Shown here piece after piece: positions 32,206-43,600 of a stretch of 64,000 bases of DNA. The position numbers and the translations under genes were made by a program. Source of the DNA: Cichorium intybus (taxonomy: Eukaryota; Streptophyta; Magnoliopsida; Asterales; Asteraceae); assembly GCA_023525715.1 (NCBI GenBank), contig CM042012.1:121349798-121413797 (forward strand). The letters run 5' to 3'. Under the pieces are notes generated by a model. The model made no database searches and had not been told where the DNA came from. It worked only from the letters and a program-made list of their open reading frames with translations. Each line of letters begins with the position of its first letter. The first letter of the stretch is position 1.

Positions 32206-32254
32206 ATTACTATGGAAAAATCAAGTTTCCTGCAGATTACCCATATAAACATCC
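32206..32254 (+). repeat. Second copy of part of the E2 exon
   Basis: A 49-bp block with TATGGAAAAATCAAGTTTCC and GATTACCCATATAAAC repeats 32039-32087 with a few changes, about 120 bp downstream of the exon. Confidence 0.8.
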
Positions 32255-32536
32255 AGTAACAAACTTTTAGAAAGTAACCAATTACAGTAATCAATTGGAA
32301 AAAGTCAATGATCAATTAAATTTTAAAGAAATAAAAGATGCAACAATTTGTTTCTCGGTTTCCTGGTTTTTCACCAAAATGTCAAAATTGCCATTTTTCA
32401 GTTTTCACCAAATTGTCATTTTTGCGTTTTCTAGAAATAACATCAAATTGGAAATTATTATAAATATGTATAAATACAAGAAAAATACCAACTCATATCA
32501 ACCTACTTCAAAGCATGTTACATTGAATTCTTTTGT

Positions 32537-32603
32537 CAAAGTAGGTTACCATTTTGACTGATTTTCGAAGTTGGAAAATCTATCAAAATGGCAACCTACT
32601 TTG
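32537..32603. other. 67-nt near-perfect hairpin
   Basis: The arms CAAAGTAGGTTACCATTTTG and CAAAATGGCAACCTACTTTG pair with one mismatch. An inner stem GATTTTC/GAAAATC closes a 7-nt loop (GAAGTTG). A transcript would form an about 28-bp stem, in the size range of small-RNA precursors. It lies in Helitron D and has no other feature. Confidence 0.6.
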
Positions 32604-34131
32604 AGATTTTCCAGTTTTTCAATTTTACATAATACCAAATTATCCTTTTTCAATATCCCAATTTAAGTTCTAAGTTGAGTACATGTTTTAAGCTAAGTTA
32701 TTTGTTGTTCCTTCTTTGATGTCGCAATTTAATTGCAATTTTATTCTTTAATATATCTCAAACTGATTGCAAGTTTCATTCTTTGATATCCCAAACTAAT
32801 TGCAAAGTTGGATATTTTAATTTAAAGTATCCCAAATTAGTGCCTTGAGTTCTTGTGTTTGTATTCAAACATACACTAGAAATGCAATTCCTTGGTTTAC
32901 TTGATATTTGCAATTTTAGATTTTTTTTTTCAATTTTAAAAGCATTGAGAGTCAACCACATCCGTAGTCGAAATAAAAGTACATTGATATTAGAAACAAT
33001 ATTTGCAGAGCTCGAGTTTTTTAATAGTAGCTTAAAATCGGACAACATTTTTATACGTTGGAGAACTTTTTTATACCAATTTATAAGTTGGTGCAATATT
33101 TTGTTTTTAATATTCTCTTAATAAAATTTTACTATATTCTTTGACAACAACACAAGCCAAGAAAATTACATTCAAATGGAACCCTGCTCACGTCTCCTCC
33201 TCCTCCATCATACGCCTCTTTGTTTCTCTAGAAAATGTACTGACTTTCCCTTGAATTTTTCAATCAATCCCAAACCTATTTCAAACAGTTCCGTGCAACT
33301 CCAAACCCATTATGATGGTTCTTTTTGTAACTTCATGTTATAGGTTTTAAATCACGTTTTTTTTGTCTATGTAGACGATGAATCAAAGTTGGCTCTACAA
33401 TCTACATGGTGCTGTACAGGTAAGTCATTGACATTTTTACCCTTTTAATAACCTTTTAAATCTCGAGCAAGTTGGAGAAAAACCGCAAATTTGAATGATT
33501 TGTGTCATTTGCAGGTGACTCAGATGTTCGTAATATGGTATATTTATGTAGCTATAATTTAATAATGTGCAAGTGTATGATTTTTGTTTAAGTGAGTGAT
33601 TGAATGTTGGGTAGTTGTAGGTTCAAGAGAGGTTTGATGTGGATATAAATTTTTTTCCTAAACAGATTGATACTTCAACGTATAGTATGTTCTAGAAGCT
33701 TAAAAACTATTTCATTATCGTTGCCCTCTAATCCATCTTGTCACATCTTTATTCATCCCATCCTGTTGATACATAGAAGTGATTGAATCGATCCAAATTA
33801 CAGGTAAACATCTATTTTTAGTGCTGAATTGGGTCGCTTATTTGGTTATTATTGAGCATATAACCAATTTGTAGCATATATACTAGGATGTTTTTTTGGA
33901 ATATGCTACGTTCTTGAATAAATAAGATGTAAAAAGTGTTTACAAGGAATCTGAAAAATCAAGTATGTGTGTGTCTATGTGCAAGTCTATGTGTGCGAGT
34001 CCGCGTGTCTGTGAGAATCTGTATGTTTGCCTAATAAATTTTTAAAAAAGGCATTGTTATCTATCAACATGGAACCTGGTTATTAATATGAGCACTATAT
34101 CTTTAAACGTGGTACTTTATGTATCACTTAC

Positions 34132-34501
34132 GGCCCGTTCTCGAGTTAAAATTTGAAGAGAAAGGGAGAGAAAGAAAAGAAAAGGGAAGGGAAGGAAAGG
34201 AGAGGAAAGAAATGGATATTTTCTTTCTTCTCTTTTCTTTCCCTTTCTTTTTCCTTCCCCTCCCAATCATCCCACATTTGGGGTGATTGATTTTAAGAGA
34301 AAAAGACTTAATTTTCCCTTCCCTTCCCCTCCCTTCCCTTCCCTTCCCTTCCCTTCCCTTTTCCTTTCCCTTTTTAAAAAAAACTCGAGAACAAGGCTTT
34401 CTTTTCCTTCCTCTCATTTCCTTCCTTAAAAAAAACTGGAGAACACAACTTTCTTCCCATTTCCTTCCCTTTCTCTCCTTAAAAAATCTCGAGAACAAGG
34501 C
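34132..34501. mobile_element. Polypurine/polypyrimidine MITE, 370 bp
   Basis: The left end GGCCCGTTCTCGAG and the right end CTCGAGAACAAGGC are inverted. The left half is almost pure purine (GGGAAGGGAAGGAAAGG), the right half pure pyrimidine (CCCTTCCCTTCCCTTCCC). Three degenerate units containing AAAACTCGAGAACAAGGCTT lie at the right. A target duplication is not clear. Confidence 0.6.
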
Positions 34502-35748
34502 AATAATGGAGTCTGTGTGTGCAGGTCTTTTTCATTCTCATTGTAACATGCTTTTATTAATATAGCATCTAACTTCCATTTGACTTCCATTTGACTTTTT
34601 TTAATATATTTAACAGTTAAACTGATAAATAATTAAGTTGTATATTTGAGTTTGCTTTGTTATAGAAAAAATTTCACTTGCACAGTCAACATAATTTGGG
34701 TAAAGCGTTTCTTCAAATAGCAAGTACATGGTTATTGTGTGTAATGAATGGCAAGTGCATTGCTATTTTATGAACGGATATCTGTTTGGATCAGGTAAAA
34801 AACAAAACCTTTTTTTGCAGTTTTGGTCCTTATTAGAAAGTTTTATAACTTTTTTGTCCCATCAATTTTAGAATTCCCTTTATACCCTTTTTATATTTTT
34901 TCTAATATTTTTATTTTGTGTATTCTTTGTGTTTGTGTTTACAGGTCTTAAAATGATAAGGCAGCCATGACATCTACTAATGCGTCATTTGTGTTTATGG
35001 CTTCTTCCTGTATTGGGTTTGAGACAAAGTCTTAATGTTGGGTTTTCCACATGTATTTCTTCCCTTTTTTGACATCGGTAAGTAAGCACTTGATTTTTAT
35101 CCTAGCTACACATATGGATTTCGTCCAAATCACTGGAAAGTAAAAATTTTATTCCCTTCTTTTCCCATTTTCTGTATTTGAAATTGTATTTATTTCTTGC
35201 AACTTTGAGTGGAAGCAATCGGCAAAAATGCGGCAACTTTGTAAGCTATGTGGTAGAGAATGAAATATCACAAGGTTTTGAGTGGGATCTGAACAAGTCA
35301 AATTACAACCAGATTGAGCGAAGGATTTCAGTTACTACGAGTTAATTCATGGTGCTTAGTTAACATAGTTGACTTCTTTAGAAAGTCAAACTATGTTGCT
35401 GCTGAAAATGGTGGGATTGTGATATGAATTTCTAAATGACCAGGTTACAAATAAATCCAGAAAGGTTTTGTAATTAAGTGATGTAAGATCATAAAGCAGG
35501 TTTTTTGCACATATATGTTCCAAATTGGGATGAATTCATTAAATAAAAAGATGTTTCACTTTCATCAAATTTGCAGTTTCTTTTTTAAGAAATCGTATTG
35601 AAGACTGTATGGGGGAAATGAAGCTACCAGAATATATTTCAATAATAACAATATATGGAAAATGATTTTGGAATATGCCAAGATACTTGCTATATATTAT
35701 TTTTGCGATTTTAAGTTGCCATCCGTGTATTACACGGGTTTTAACCTA

Positions 35749-35749
<1 letters not shown>

Positions 35750-35843
<94 letters not shown>
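35750..35843. repeat. (TA)n microsatellite, about 47 units
   Basis: A pure array joining the CTAG of Helitron D to the TC of Helitron E. Confidence 0.95.
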
Positions 35844-35846
<3 letters not shown>

Positions 35847-36314
35847 TTATTATATATAATCACCAATATGTTTACATTTTCGGCAGATGGGCTCTGGAAA
35901 TTGAAAGAGTTATGCTCTTAGGAGAAAGCAGGATGTTTTCTTTGAGCGCGTGTTCGGCGCGTATGAAAGGTTTCCAGCTGTACATATTAAATAGAGGTGC
36001 ACCGCCCATTTGTCCAATGATTTACTTCCATATATAGAAATATGTCCTCCATCACCTCCCGTTCCGCAATAAAACCTTTACGTGGAAGAGTATGCTTCTT
36101 CCCCAAGATACCACTACAAATACTCCACCGTCTTTTTTCTTATTCATATTATACTCCCCCGTAAATTATGAAAAAGATCATTATTTGGTTTTTGTTTCTC
36201 TTTTCAGGTTACTGAAGTAGTAAGGATTGCTAGGGCTTCTAGAATCATTGATATCGATTGGAATTAAAGTAGATGTATTGAAGGTAAGTTATCCCTCTTA
36301 ACCCAGAGAAGGAG

Positions 36315-36945
36315 ATGAGTCATCGGCTTGTTTTACCCTCAAATCGACAGTCGCCCGTCAGCCATTTCCCCAATTTCATTCTAATAAGGTTCGACGTATT
36401 CCCCAAGTTTACTTTTTCCGTTCATCATTGTCGGTTTCATTCTCTGTTTTTTTTCACTCTGGTCTTTTCCAAACAATGGAGAAAGAGTGAGACTTTTTTA
36501 TTCAACGATCTCAAGAGATATGTAAGGTAAGTAACGATTTCTGTTCTCGCATTCTGGGGTTTGAAATCGATTTTCCATGAGTTTGTTTCAAACCCTGAGA
36601 AATTTGGATTGTTTGCAGGTGAAGTAGATGATCTAACGAGTTCAAGAACAAGATTCATTGCTTTGCCATGCTTAAAACCTCAAACTAAACATCGATTTTC
36701 AGTAGTTTCTTTGAGGTTTTTTGAACATCGAGTCATACCGTTTGTTTCATCTATTATGTTTTCCCCTAATTTATCATATTTTCTATATTATGCTTATTCT
36801 TTTGTGAGAATCGGTGGGTTGGAAGCCCAAATTCGGTTTATGTGGCAGCTCTTGAAAGAAGCTTTCCAGCAAGTATTGATGCTTGAAGTCAAATTAACTT
36901 CAGAGGCGCTTGCACAAGAACCAATTCCAATCTGTTTTAGATAAC
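36315..36945 (+). other. Exon-like sequence in Helitron E, unassigned
   Basis: Splice-like junctions surround frames such as GEVDDLTSSRTRFIALPCLK (36618-36680). A later piece reads RWVGSPNSVYVAALERSFPA and stops shortly after. I cannot match these to a family. They look like another captured gene broken by stops. Confidence 0.35.
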
Positions 36946-36996
36946 TGGTATACTATATTACTATCATTTCTTCATTTGGATATCATTTTCTATTAT

Positions 36997-37540
36997 TGTA
37001 GACAAATCGACTACAATAAATAATCGATAACTTCAAGATCGAAGTATAAAACCCAAATATCACGATAGCGATTCAACGGAATATAAAACTATTTGAATAA
37101 TCAACCAAGAATAAATCGAACGATAAAAAGAAAGAACACGCGATATTTACGTGGAAACCCAAATCGGGAAAAACCACGGGCGGAGGAAGCCGAGAACCAA
37201 TTCACTATAATATTCAGTGTTTACAGAGATAGAGGAAAGAAAAACAAATATATCAAATATATATTTGTATGAATATGAGAGAAAGATGAAGATGTAATTT
37301 GAGGTGTGGTGTTTTTAATAAGCTTGGTTTTGATTTCCTTTTATAGGCAAATGAATGTATGAATTCAATTGTCTATTACCATCCAAGCTTGACAAACATG
37401 CTACCATCCATTCTTGACAAACATGCTACCATCCATTCTTGACAAACATGCTACCACCCATTCTTGACAAATTAAAACCACATGTGTAGAATGGTATTCT
37501 AGAAACCATCCAATGTTGAGGTTTGAAGGAAACTTCCACA
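36997..37540 (-). repeat. 3' LTR of the copia element (544 bp)
   Basis: It begins TGTAGACAAATC and ends CTTCCACA on the + strand. A TATA box CCTATAAAAGG (- strand) lies at 37337-37347. Four units of a 25-bp repeat (TTGACAAACATGCTACC core) lie at 37381-37470, upstream of the TATA box in U3. Confidence 0.95.
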
Positions 37541-37550
37541 ATCTCCACCT
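37541..37550 (-). other. Polypurine tract of the copia element
   Basis: AGGTGGAGAT on the - strand, directly next to the 3' LTR, the usual plus-strand primer of plant copia elements. Confidence 0.85.
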
Positions 37551-37720
37551 TGACTTCAAATGAGACAGGATGAAAAACTTTAACTTGCACAATGATCATG
37601 CAAAACAGTTTATCAACAGCTCATCATACTCCATATCTCTATAAGAATCTGCAAACACCATATGAGAAAAAATTGATTTCGAAAAGTAAATATACTTCCT
37701 CCACCACGAGCCTATCAGGC

Positions 37721-39532
37721 TCAAATGCGATCTGAAACACCCACAAAATCTAAACATGCTTTGAATTTGGCTATTGGAAGACTTTTAGTGAACATGTCAG
37801 CAGGATTATCATTGGTGCTGATCTTGTTTACTGTAATATCGCCTTTAGCAATAACATCTCTGATGAAGTGATAACGAACATCAATATGCTTCGTTCGATC
37901 ATGGAACATTTGACCCTTCGTCAGAAATATTGCACTTTGATTGTCACAAAAAACAGTGTTAACATATAACTTGTTTGAAAGCTCACTTATCAACCGTTTC
38001 AACCAGAGGGCTTCCTTCACTGCTTCCGTAGCAGCCATGTATTCGGCTTCGGTGGTGGATAACGCTACAGTAGATTGTAACTGCGCTTTCCAGCTAACTG
38101 CGCAATCACCCAAAGTAAACACGTACCCTGTAATCGATCGTCTTTTATCCAAGTCCTTTGCATAATCAGAATCCACATAACCAAGTACTCCATTATCGGT
38201 TTTTCCAAACCGCAGACATAAAGAGGAAGTACCTCGCAAGTAGCAAAAAATCCATTTAACAGCAACCCAATGCTCCTTTCCTGGATTCGCCGTGTATCTG
38301 CTCACCATGCTTACCGCATATGACAAATCTGGACGTGTACAAATCATAGCATACATAAGAGATCCTACAGCGCTGAAGTATGGTACCTTTGCCATGTATA
38401 CTATATCTTCTTCGGTGGTAGGACTTAAGGCGGATGATAGCTTGAAGTGGGCTGCGAAAGGAGTGCTGACTTCTTTTGCGTCATACATATTGAAACGGTG
38501 CAGAACCTTCTCAATGTAGCTTTGTTGAGAAAGGTATAGAGTTCTTGCACTACGGTCTCGCACTATTTCCATTCCTAGAATTTTCTTGGCAGCACCCAAG
38601 TCCTTCATATCGAACTCAGCATTCAACTGGTCTTTTATCTTTTGAATCTCCTTTATATTCTTCGCTGCAATTAACATGTCATCCACGTATAAAAGTAGAT
38701 AGACCATTGAACCATCGTCACACTTCTTGTAGTAAACACAGCTGTCGTAGGTGCACCTTTTCAGCTTGTGACTGGTCATAAATGAGTCAAACCTTTTATA
38801 CCATTGTCGCGGAGATTGCTTGAGGCCATAAAGAGACTTCTTCAATTTGCACACGTAGCTTTCCTTGCCAGGAGCTACGAAACCTTCAGGTTGTTGCATA
38901 TATATCTCTTCCTCAAGCACACCATTTAAGAATGTTGTAGTAACATCAAGTTGCTCTAACTCATAGTCATGAGAGGCAACTAATCCCAACAAGACACGTA
39001 TTGACGTGTGTTTCACAACCGGAGAGAAAATGTCGGTATAATCGATACCTGGGATTTGACTGTAGCCTTTGGCTACCAAACGAGCTTTATATCTTGGTTT
39101 GTCACCAGGGTGGATAGCCTCCTTCAACTTGTAGATCCATTTGCACTTAACTGTCTTCTTACCCTTTGGAGCTGGAACGAGATCCCATGTGCCATTTTTC
39201 TGAAGAGATTCCATCTCCTCGTGCATGGCAACCATCCACTTATTAGAATGTTTGGATTGAATGGCCTCGTTGTAGCTTGTGGGCTCCAGAACAGACTCAA
39301 CTTCATTGGCAACTGTAAGTGCATAAGCGACAGAATTGGCTTGAACATATCTCTTTGGAGGTACAATCTGTCTGCGAGGTCTATCTCTTGCAATGGAGGG
39401 ACTGTGAGGTTGGCTTGGAGCTTCGGCTGGCTCATGAGAAGAGGAATGTTGATTATTCGAGGGTTGAGAAACCTCGACACCTTCATGAGACTGGTCGTCG
39501 AAAGATAAATTTAAAGGAAGCTCCACCTCCAC
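37721..39532 (-). pseudogene. Copia pol, reverse transcriptase and RNase H part
   Basis: An open frame of about 600 codons. The RT (from about residue 110) has the first Asp in QLDVTTTFLNG (D196) and the catalytic YVDD at residues 282-285. RNase H follows (about 450-580) with DSDYAKD, STTEAEY and CDNQSA, and the tail contains HIDVRYHFIRD and DMFTKSLP. It is in the same frame as the integrase part and separated from it only by one TGA (39533-39535). The frame as drawn starts at a GTG after this stop and is not a real start. The enzyme region itself looks intact. RT copies the element RNA in virus-like particles. Lineage is probably Tork/Tnt1-like (not tested). Confidence 0.93.
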
Positions 39533-40420
39533 TCAAACTTTGTCTTTTTCCGAATTTTCATTTTCTCTGGTCTGAATGTTGGAGACAGGATGAAGCATGG
39601 CTTTTTCATCGAAGGTCACATCTTTAGAAGTCAAAACCTTGCTTAGCTCCGGGCTCCATAATTTGAACCCTTTAACACCTGTCGGATATCCGAGAAAGAC
39701 GCATTTAATTGCCCTTGGTTCCAATTTACCGTTATCAACTCGGGCATATGCTGGACATCCAAATGGAATCAATTTCGTGTAATCAGCAGGTTGGCTGGTC
39801 CAAAGCTCAAATGGGGTCTTCTTTTCAATAGCACGAGAAGGGGAACGGTTGATAATGTAGCATGCGGTTGAAGCGGCCTCGGCCCAAAAAGACTTTGGCA
39901 ACTTCGAATGAGATAGCATGCATCGGACCTTCTCCATGATGGTGTGGTTCATACGTTCCGCTACGCCGTTCTGCTGTGGTGTATGAACTACGGTGCGATG
40001 CCTCGTAATTCCTTCCTTACGGCAATAGGAGTTTAATTCTTCAGAACAGAATTCCAGTCCATTATCAGTACGAAGGTATTTCACTTCAAAACCTGATTGC
40101 TTTTCAACCAATACTTTCCAATCTCTAAAAGTTTGGAATACTTCTCCCTTTGACTTTAAGAAGAACGACCATACCTTTCTTGAGAAATCGTCAATGATCG
40201 TGAGCATATAAGAGGCTTCACCTTTCGATGTAACCTTCGCTGGTCCCCATAAATCAGAGTGTATGTAGTCAAGTGGCCCTTTCGTCGTATGTTTGCCACC
40301 GATAAAACTCACTCGCTTCTGCTTTCCAAATACACAATCTTCACAGAATTCAAGTTCGGTTGATTTGTGCTCCCCGAGCAACCCCCTTCGACTTAGTTCA
40401 TTCATACCATGGTATGACAT
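39533..40420 (-). pseudogene. Copia pol, integrase part
   Basis: It carries the end of the GAG-pre-integrase zinc domain (HMSYHGMNEL and CEDCVFGKQ) and the DD35E core: D56 in HSDLWG, D119 in RTDNG, E155 in NGVAERMNHT, with exactly 35 residues between the last two. Integrase joins element cDNA to host DNA. The frame is out of phase with gag because of a short deletion just upstream and ends at a single TGA before RT. Its ATG is an internal Met, not a start. Confidence 0.93.
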
Positions 40421-41709
40421 GTGAGCGAGCCTAGACGAGAGCGATCAACGTTGGAGAGGGATTTAGAACATACCGAGACTTCGCCGGAGATAACTTGCCC
40501 ATCCATAATGTAAAGGTTTGCGGATTTTCTAACTCCTCGGATGACCACAGAACCTTTCTTAAAAATATGGAGTTTCCCGTCTTTGCCAACAAACTCGTAA
40601 CCTTTCTTCTCGAAAGTACCGAGACTTAGTAAATTTCGCCTAAGACCGGATACGTGCTTCACATCTTGAATCGTTCGAACAACGCCATCGAACATGCGGA
40701 ACCTGAGTGTACCCCGTCCAATAATACGACACGAAGTGTCGTTACCCATTAGAACGTGGCCTTCGTTAACCTTTTTATATGAATGAAAAACGCTTCGGTT
40801 GGAGCTCATATGAAAAGTACACGCTGAATCAAGTACCCACTCACTCGTGGTTATTAAACCGTAGTCCGAAACGGATAGAAGCTCGCCATCGGAACCAGTT
40901 TCGGCAACATCGGCTTCAACGGTGTTATTGGTTGTTTTTCCCTTTGCGATTGCCTTCGCTTTCTCCTTGTTCTTTAACTTGAAACATTCATCGATCAGAT
41001 GTCCCTTCTTGTGGCAATAATTGCAATATTTGCGATTGGCTTTGGACTTAGATCTAGATCGGTTTTGTGAAGAGCTACCTCTCTCGTTAGGTCTCCCTCT
41101 GATGTTGAGACCTTCGGCTTTAGAATCGCTGCTACTGTTCCCAACTATCTGCTTCATCTTTTCCTTTGAATCAAGAGCAGTCATTACCTCGTCAAGGACA
41201 AGAGTGTCCCGAGAATAGATAATGGTGTCACGAAAGTGATCGTAGGAGTCTGGGAGAGAAGATAATAAAAATAACGCCAAGTCTTCATCTTCGTATTTGA
41301 CGTCCATATTCTCCAGATTTCCTACAAGCTCTTTAAAGGTAGAGAGGTGATCAGACAAAGAACTACCTTCACTCATCTTTAGGTTAAAAAGTCGTTGCTT
41401 CAAGTGTAGCTTGTTGGGCAAGCTTTTCGTCATAAGTAGCTGCTCGAGTTTTAGCCAGAGAGCCGCTGCGGATGTCTCTTTCAACACATCTTGGAGAACG
41501 TCGTTAGAAAGATGCAAACGGATCTGCGACGACGCCTTCAGATCTTTCATCTCCTTTTCCTCAGTCGACCAAGTTGCCGGCATTTTATCCATTCCTAACA
41601 GTGCTCTGTGGAGATCCATCTGGATCAACACATCTTTCATCTTTACTTGCCAAAGAGGGAATCTTGTGTTTCTGTCAAGTAAAGGGATATCGTACTTCAT
41701 CGATGACAT
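40402..41709 (-). pseudogene. Copia gag and protease part
   Basis: The ATG at 41709 is the natural start, about 45 bp inside the primer site. The gag capsid region (residues 1-190) is followed by a basic Ser/Arg stretch and one CCHC knuckle (C229, C232, H237, C242). The protease has D294 in WVLDSACTFH, with Ala where most copia proteases have Gly or a related small residue. The frame ends in the GAG-pre-integrase domain because about ten bases seem to be missing near 40436 relative to the family, shifting the frame. Gag forms the particle; the protease matures the polyprotein. Confidence 0.92.
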
Positions 41710-41753
41710 GGTTGAAAATAGTTTTTATGAATCGTTATCGGAAAACCTGGATA

Positions 41754-41765
41754 GCTCTGATACCA
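41754..41765 (-). other. Primer binding site of the copia element
   Basis: TGGTATCAGAGC on the - strand, complementary to the 3' end of initiator tRNA-Met, two bases inside the 5' LTR. Confidence 0.93.
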
Positions 41766-41767
41766 AT

Positions 41768-42286
41768 TGTAGACAAATCGACTACAATAAATAATCGATA
41801 ACTTCAAGATCGAAGTATAAAACCCAAATATCACGATAGTGATTAAACGGAATATAAAACTATTTGAATAATCAACCAAGAATAAATCGAACGATAAAAA
41901 GAAAGAACACGCGATATTTACGTGGAAACCCAAATCGGGAAAAACCCCGGGCGGAGGAAGCCGAGAACCAATTCACTATAATATTCAGTGTTTACAGAGA
42001 TAGAGGAAAGAAAAACAAATATATCAAATATATATTTGTATGAATATGAGAGAAAGATGAAGATGTAATTTGAGGTGTGGTGTTTTTAATAAGCTTGGTT
42101 TTGATTTCCTTTTATAGGCAAATGAATGTATGAATTCAATTGTCTATTACCATCCAAGCTTGACAAACATGCTACCATCCATTCTTGACAAACATGCTAC
42201 CACCCATTCTTGACAAATTAAAACCACATGTGTAGAATGGTATTCTAGAAACCATCCAATGTTGAGGTTTGAAGGAAACTTCCACA
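41768..42286 (-). repeat. 5' LTR of the copia element (519 bp)
   Basis: It is identical to the 3' LTR except for three substitutions and three instead of four 25-bp U3 units (42152-42217). The TATA box is at 42108-42118 (- strand). Transcription would run leftward through gag-pol. Confidence 0.95.
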
Positions 42287-42287
42287 G

Positions 42288-43600
42288 TTATTTATTTTTC
42301 CTAAGATATTGGACTGTTTTCTGAAAAAATGCTAATATTTTTCCTACAAGTATCTTATTTAAAAAAACGAATTAGTGCACATGGGGTCAGGGGCATTTAT
42401 GGTATTTTATATTTAGTTTGTTGCAGGATGCTTCTATTAGTGGATCGAAATATTTGATTCAAAAGGATAATCGAAAGCTTGTTGTGTTCCTGAAATGTTA
42501 GAAGTAATAGTATGTGAATGGAGCTGCTCAAATAAGAATTTAGTCCCTTTGTATTCGTAAGAGAGTTGCATTTCCAGGTTACTTCTTTCCTATTTTACTG
42601 CTATTGTATGCAGTGACTATATTTTTACACTTATATTGTTTTTAAAAACCGTTTTTCATGGTTATCCGGTTTTAAAAATGGAGGAAATACATAAATCTTG
42701 GTACTTTCTTCGTTTTACCTATTTAACCACTGGAGTATCATTTGCAATTAGTAAATCATTATACTTTTTTACCCATTTAAACAATCATTTTTGCTGTTAC
42801 CTTGTTTTGGAAAATGGCAAAGTACTGAAAAACCCAAATGTAAGTTTACAATTTTTATTGATTTAGTCATTACACTATTAGTCTTTTATTATTGTTATAA
42901 TAATAGTTTAATGACTAAAATTTTTCATGTTTCAGAGGAATAAATTTCTTGATAAAATTGAGTCGTCGAACAATGAGTATATATGCCAAGAATAAGCTCA
43001 ACGAGATGGACTGCGTGTGTGCAACAAGTAATGGAGGGTTTTCAGGCCAAATATTGGGAGGTTTTGTCTTATTTTAATCATATTAAACAATGTTTTGCTT
43101 TTTATATATAAAATCATGTCGTTCTAAAGCCCAAGACGAAATTATACATGAATGACTTCATATTACTGAAAATTTATATGGAAATAGTCATATTCTACTT
43201 GAATAGAATCCTTTATTTTTAATATATATTTTTACCTTTAATGTCAAATATGTTAATTCTTTAAAGTAAATTTGACTGTTATTTCAACTAGATTATAAAT
43301 ATTGAAATTTTGCCATACTAATAATCATTTAGAAATATTGTAATTTTTTTTTCTTCAAACACATTACTAATGATTTGATAGATTAAATTGTACATTTATT
43401 TTAGAATATAAATTAATATTACCTTGACTTCAGAGAAACTTTCAAAAATTTATGAGTGCACAACTTTTATTCATCATGGTTACATTATGACATTTTTTTT
43501 GTTATGATTCAATTTCCCAGTTATTGACAGTTGCATAACAAAATTTGTAGTTGAACACTTTAGAGAAACTTACGGTTTTTTAATCTAACATATACAATAG
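42288..43600. other. Helitron E body with unassigned exon-like pieces
   Basis: Spliced-looking sequence (for example TTGCAGGATGCTTCTATTAG at 42421) without a recognisable product; AT-rich otherwise. Confidence 0.35.

Larger units (their letters stand above)
30459..35749 (+). mobile_element. Helitron D, about 5.3 kb, carrying UBP26 and E2 exons
   Basis: The 3' end is excellent: a hairpin CCGTGTA-T-TACACGG (35723-35737), then GTTTTAAC and CTAG ending at 35749, followed by T and (AT)n. The 5' end CTAATAAAGCAATC...GCCACATGTCAT resembles that of Helitron B, but the terminal TC is not preserved, so the start is approximate. Captured pieces: a UBP26-type exon pair, two exons of a UBC32-34-type E2 with duplicated scraps, and unassigned exon-like sequence at 33.3-33.5 kb. 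A polypurine MITE at 34132-34501 sits inside. No Rep/helicase is present. Confidence 0.75.
36997..42286 (-). mobile_element. Ty1/copia LTR retrotransposon, 5.29 kb, young but broken
   Basis: Near-identical LTRs (36997-37540 and 41768-42286) enclose gag-pol on the - strand. The primer site matches tRNA-iMet, and the polypurine tract is AGGTGGAGAT. The flanks ATTAT (36992-36996) and GTTAT (42287-42291) are a 5-bp duplication with one difference. Gene order is gag, protease, integrase, RT, RNase H, the copia order. The LTRs differ by three substitutions plus one 25-bp repeat unit, implying insertion within roughly the last few hundred thousand years at ordinary plant rates (inference). One short deletion and one nonsense codon break the polyprotein. 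It is inserted in Helitron E. Confidence 0.97.

Noticed and set aside
37941..41801. + strand frames over the copia element (for example at 39008-39508)
   Set aside because: They are shadows of the - strand gag-pol, which has the catalytic motifs.
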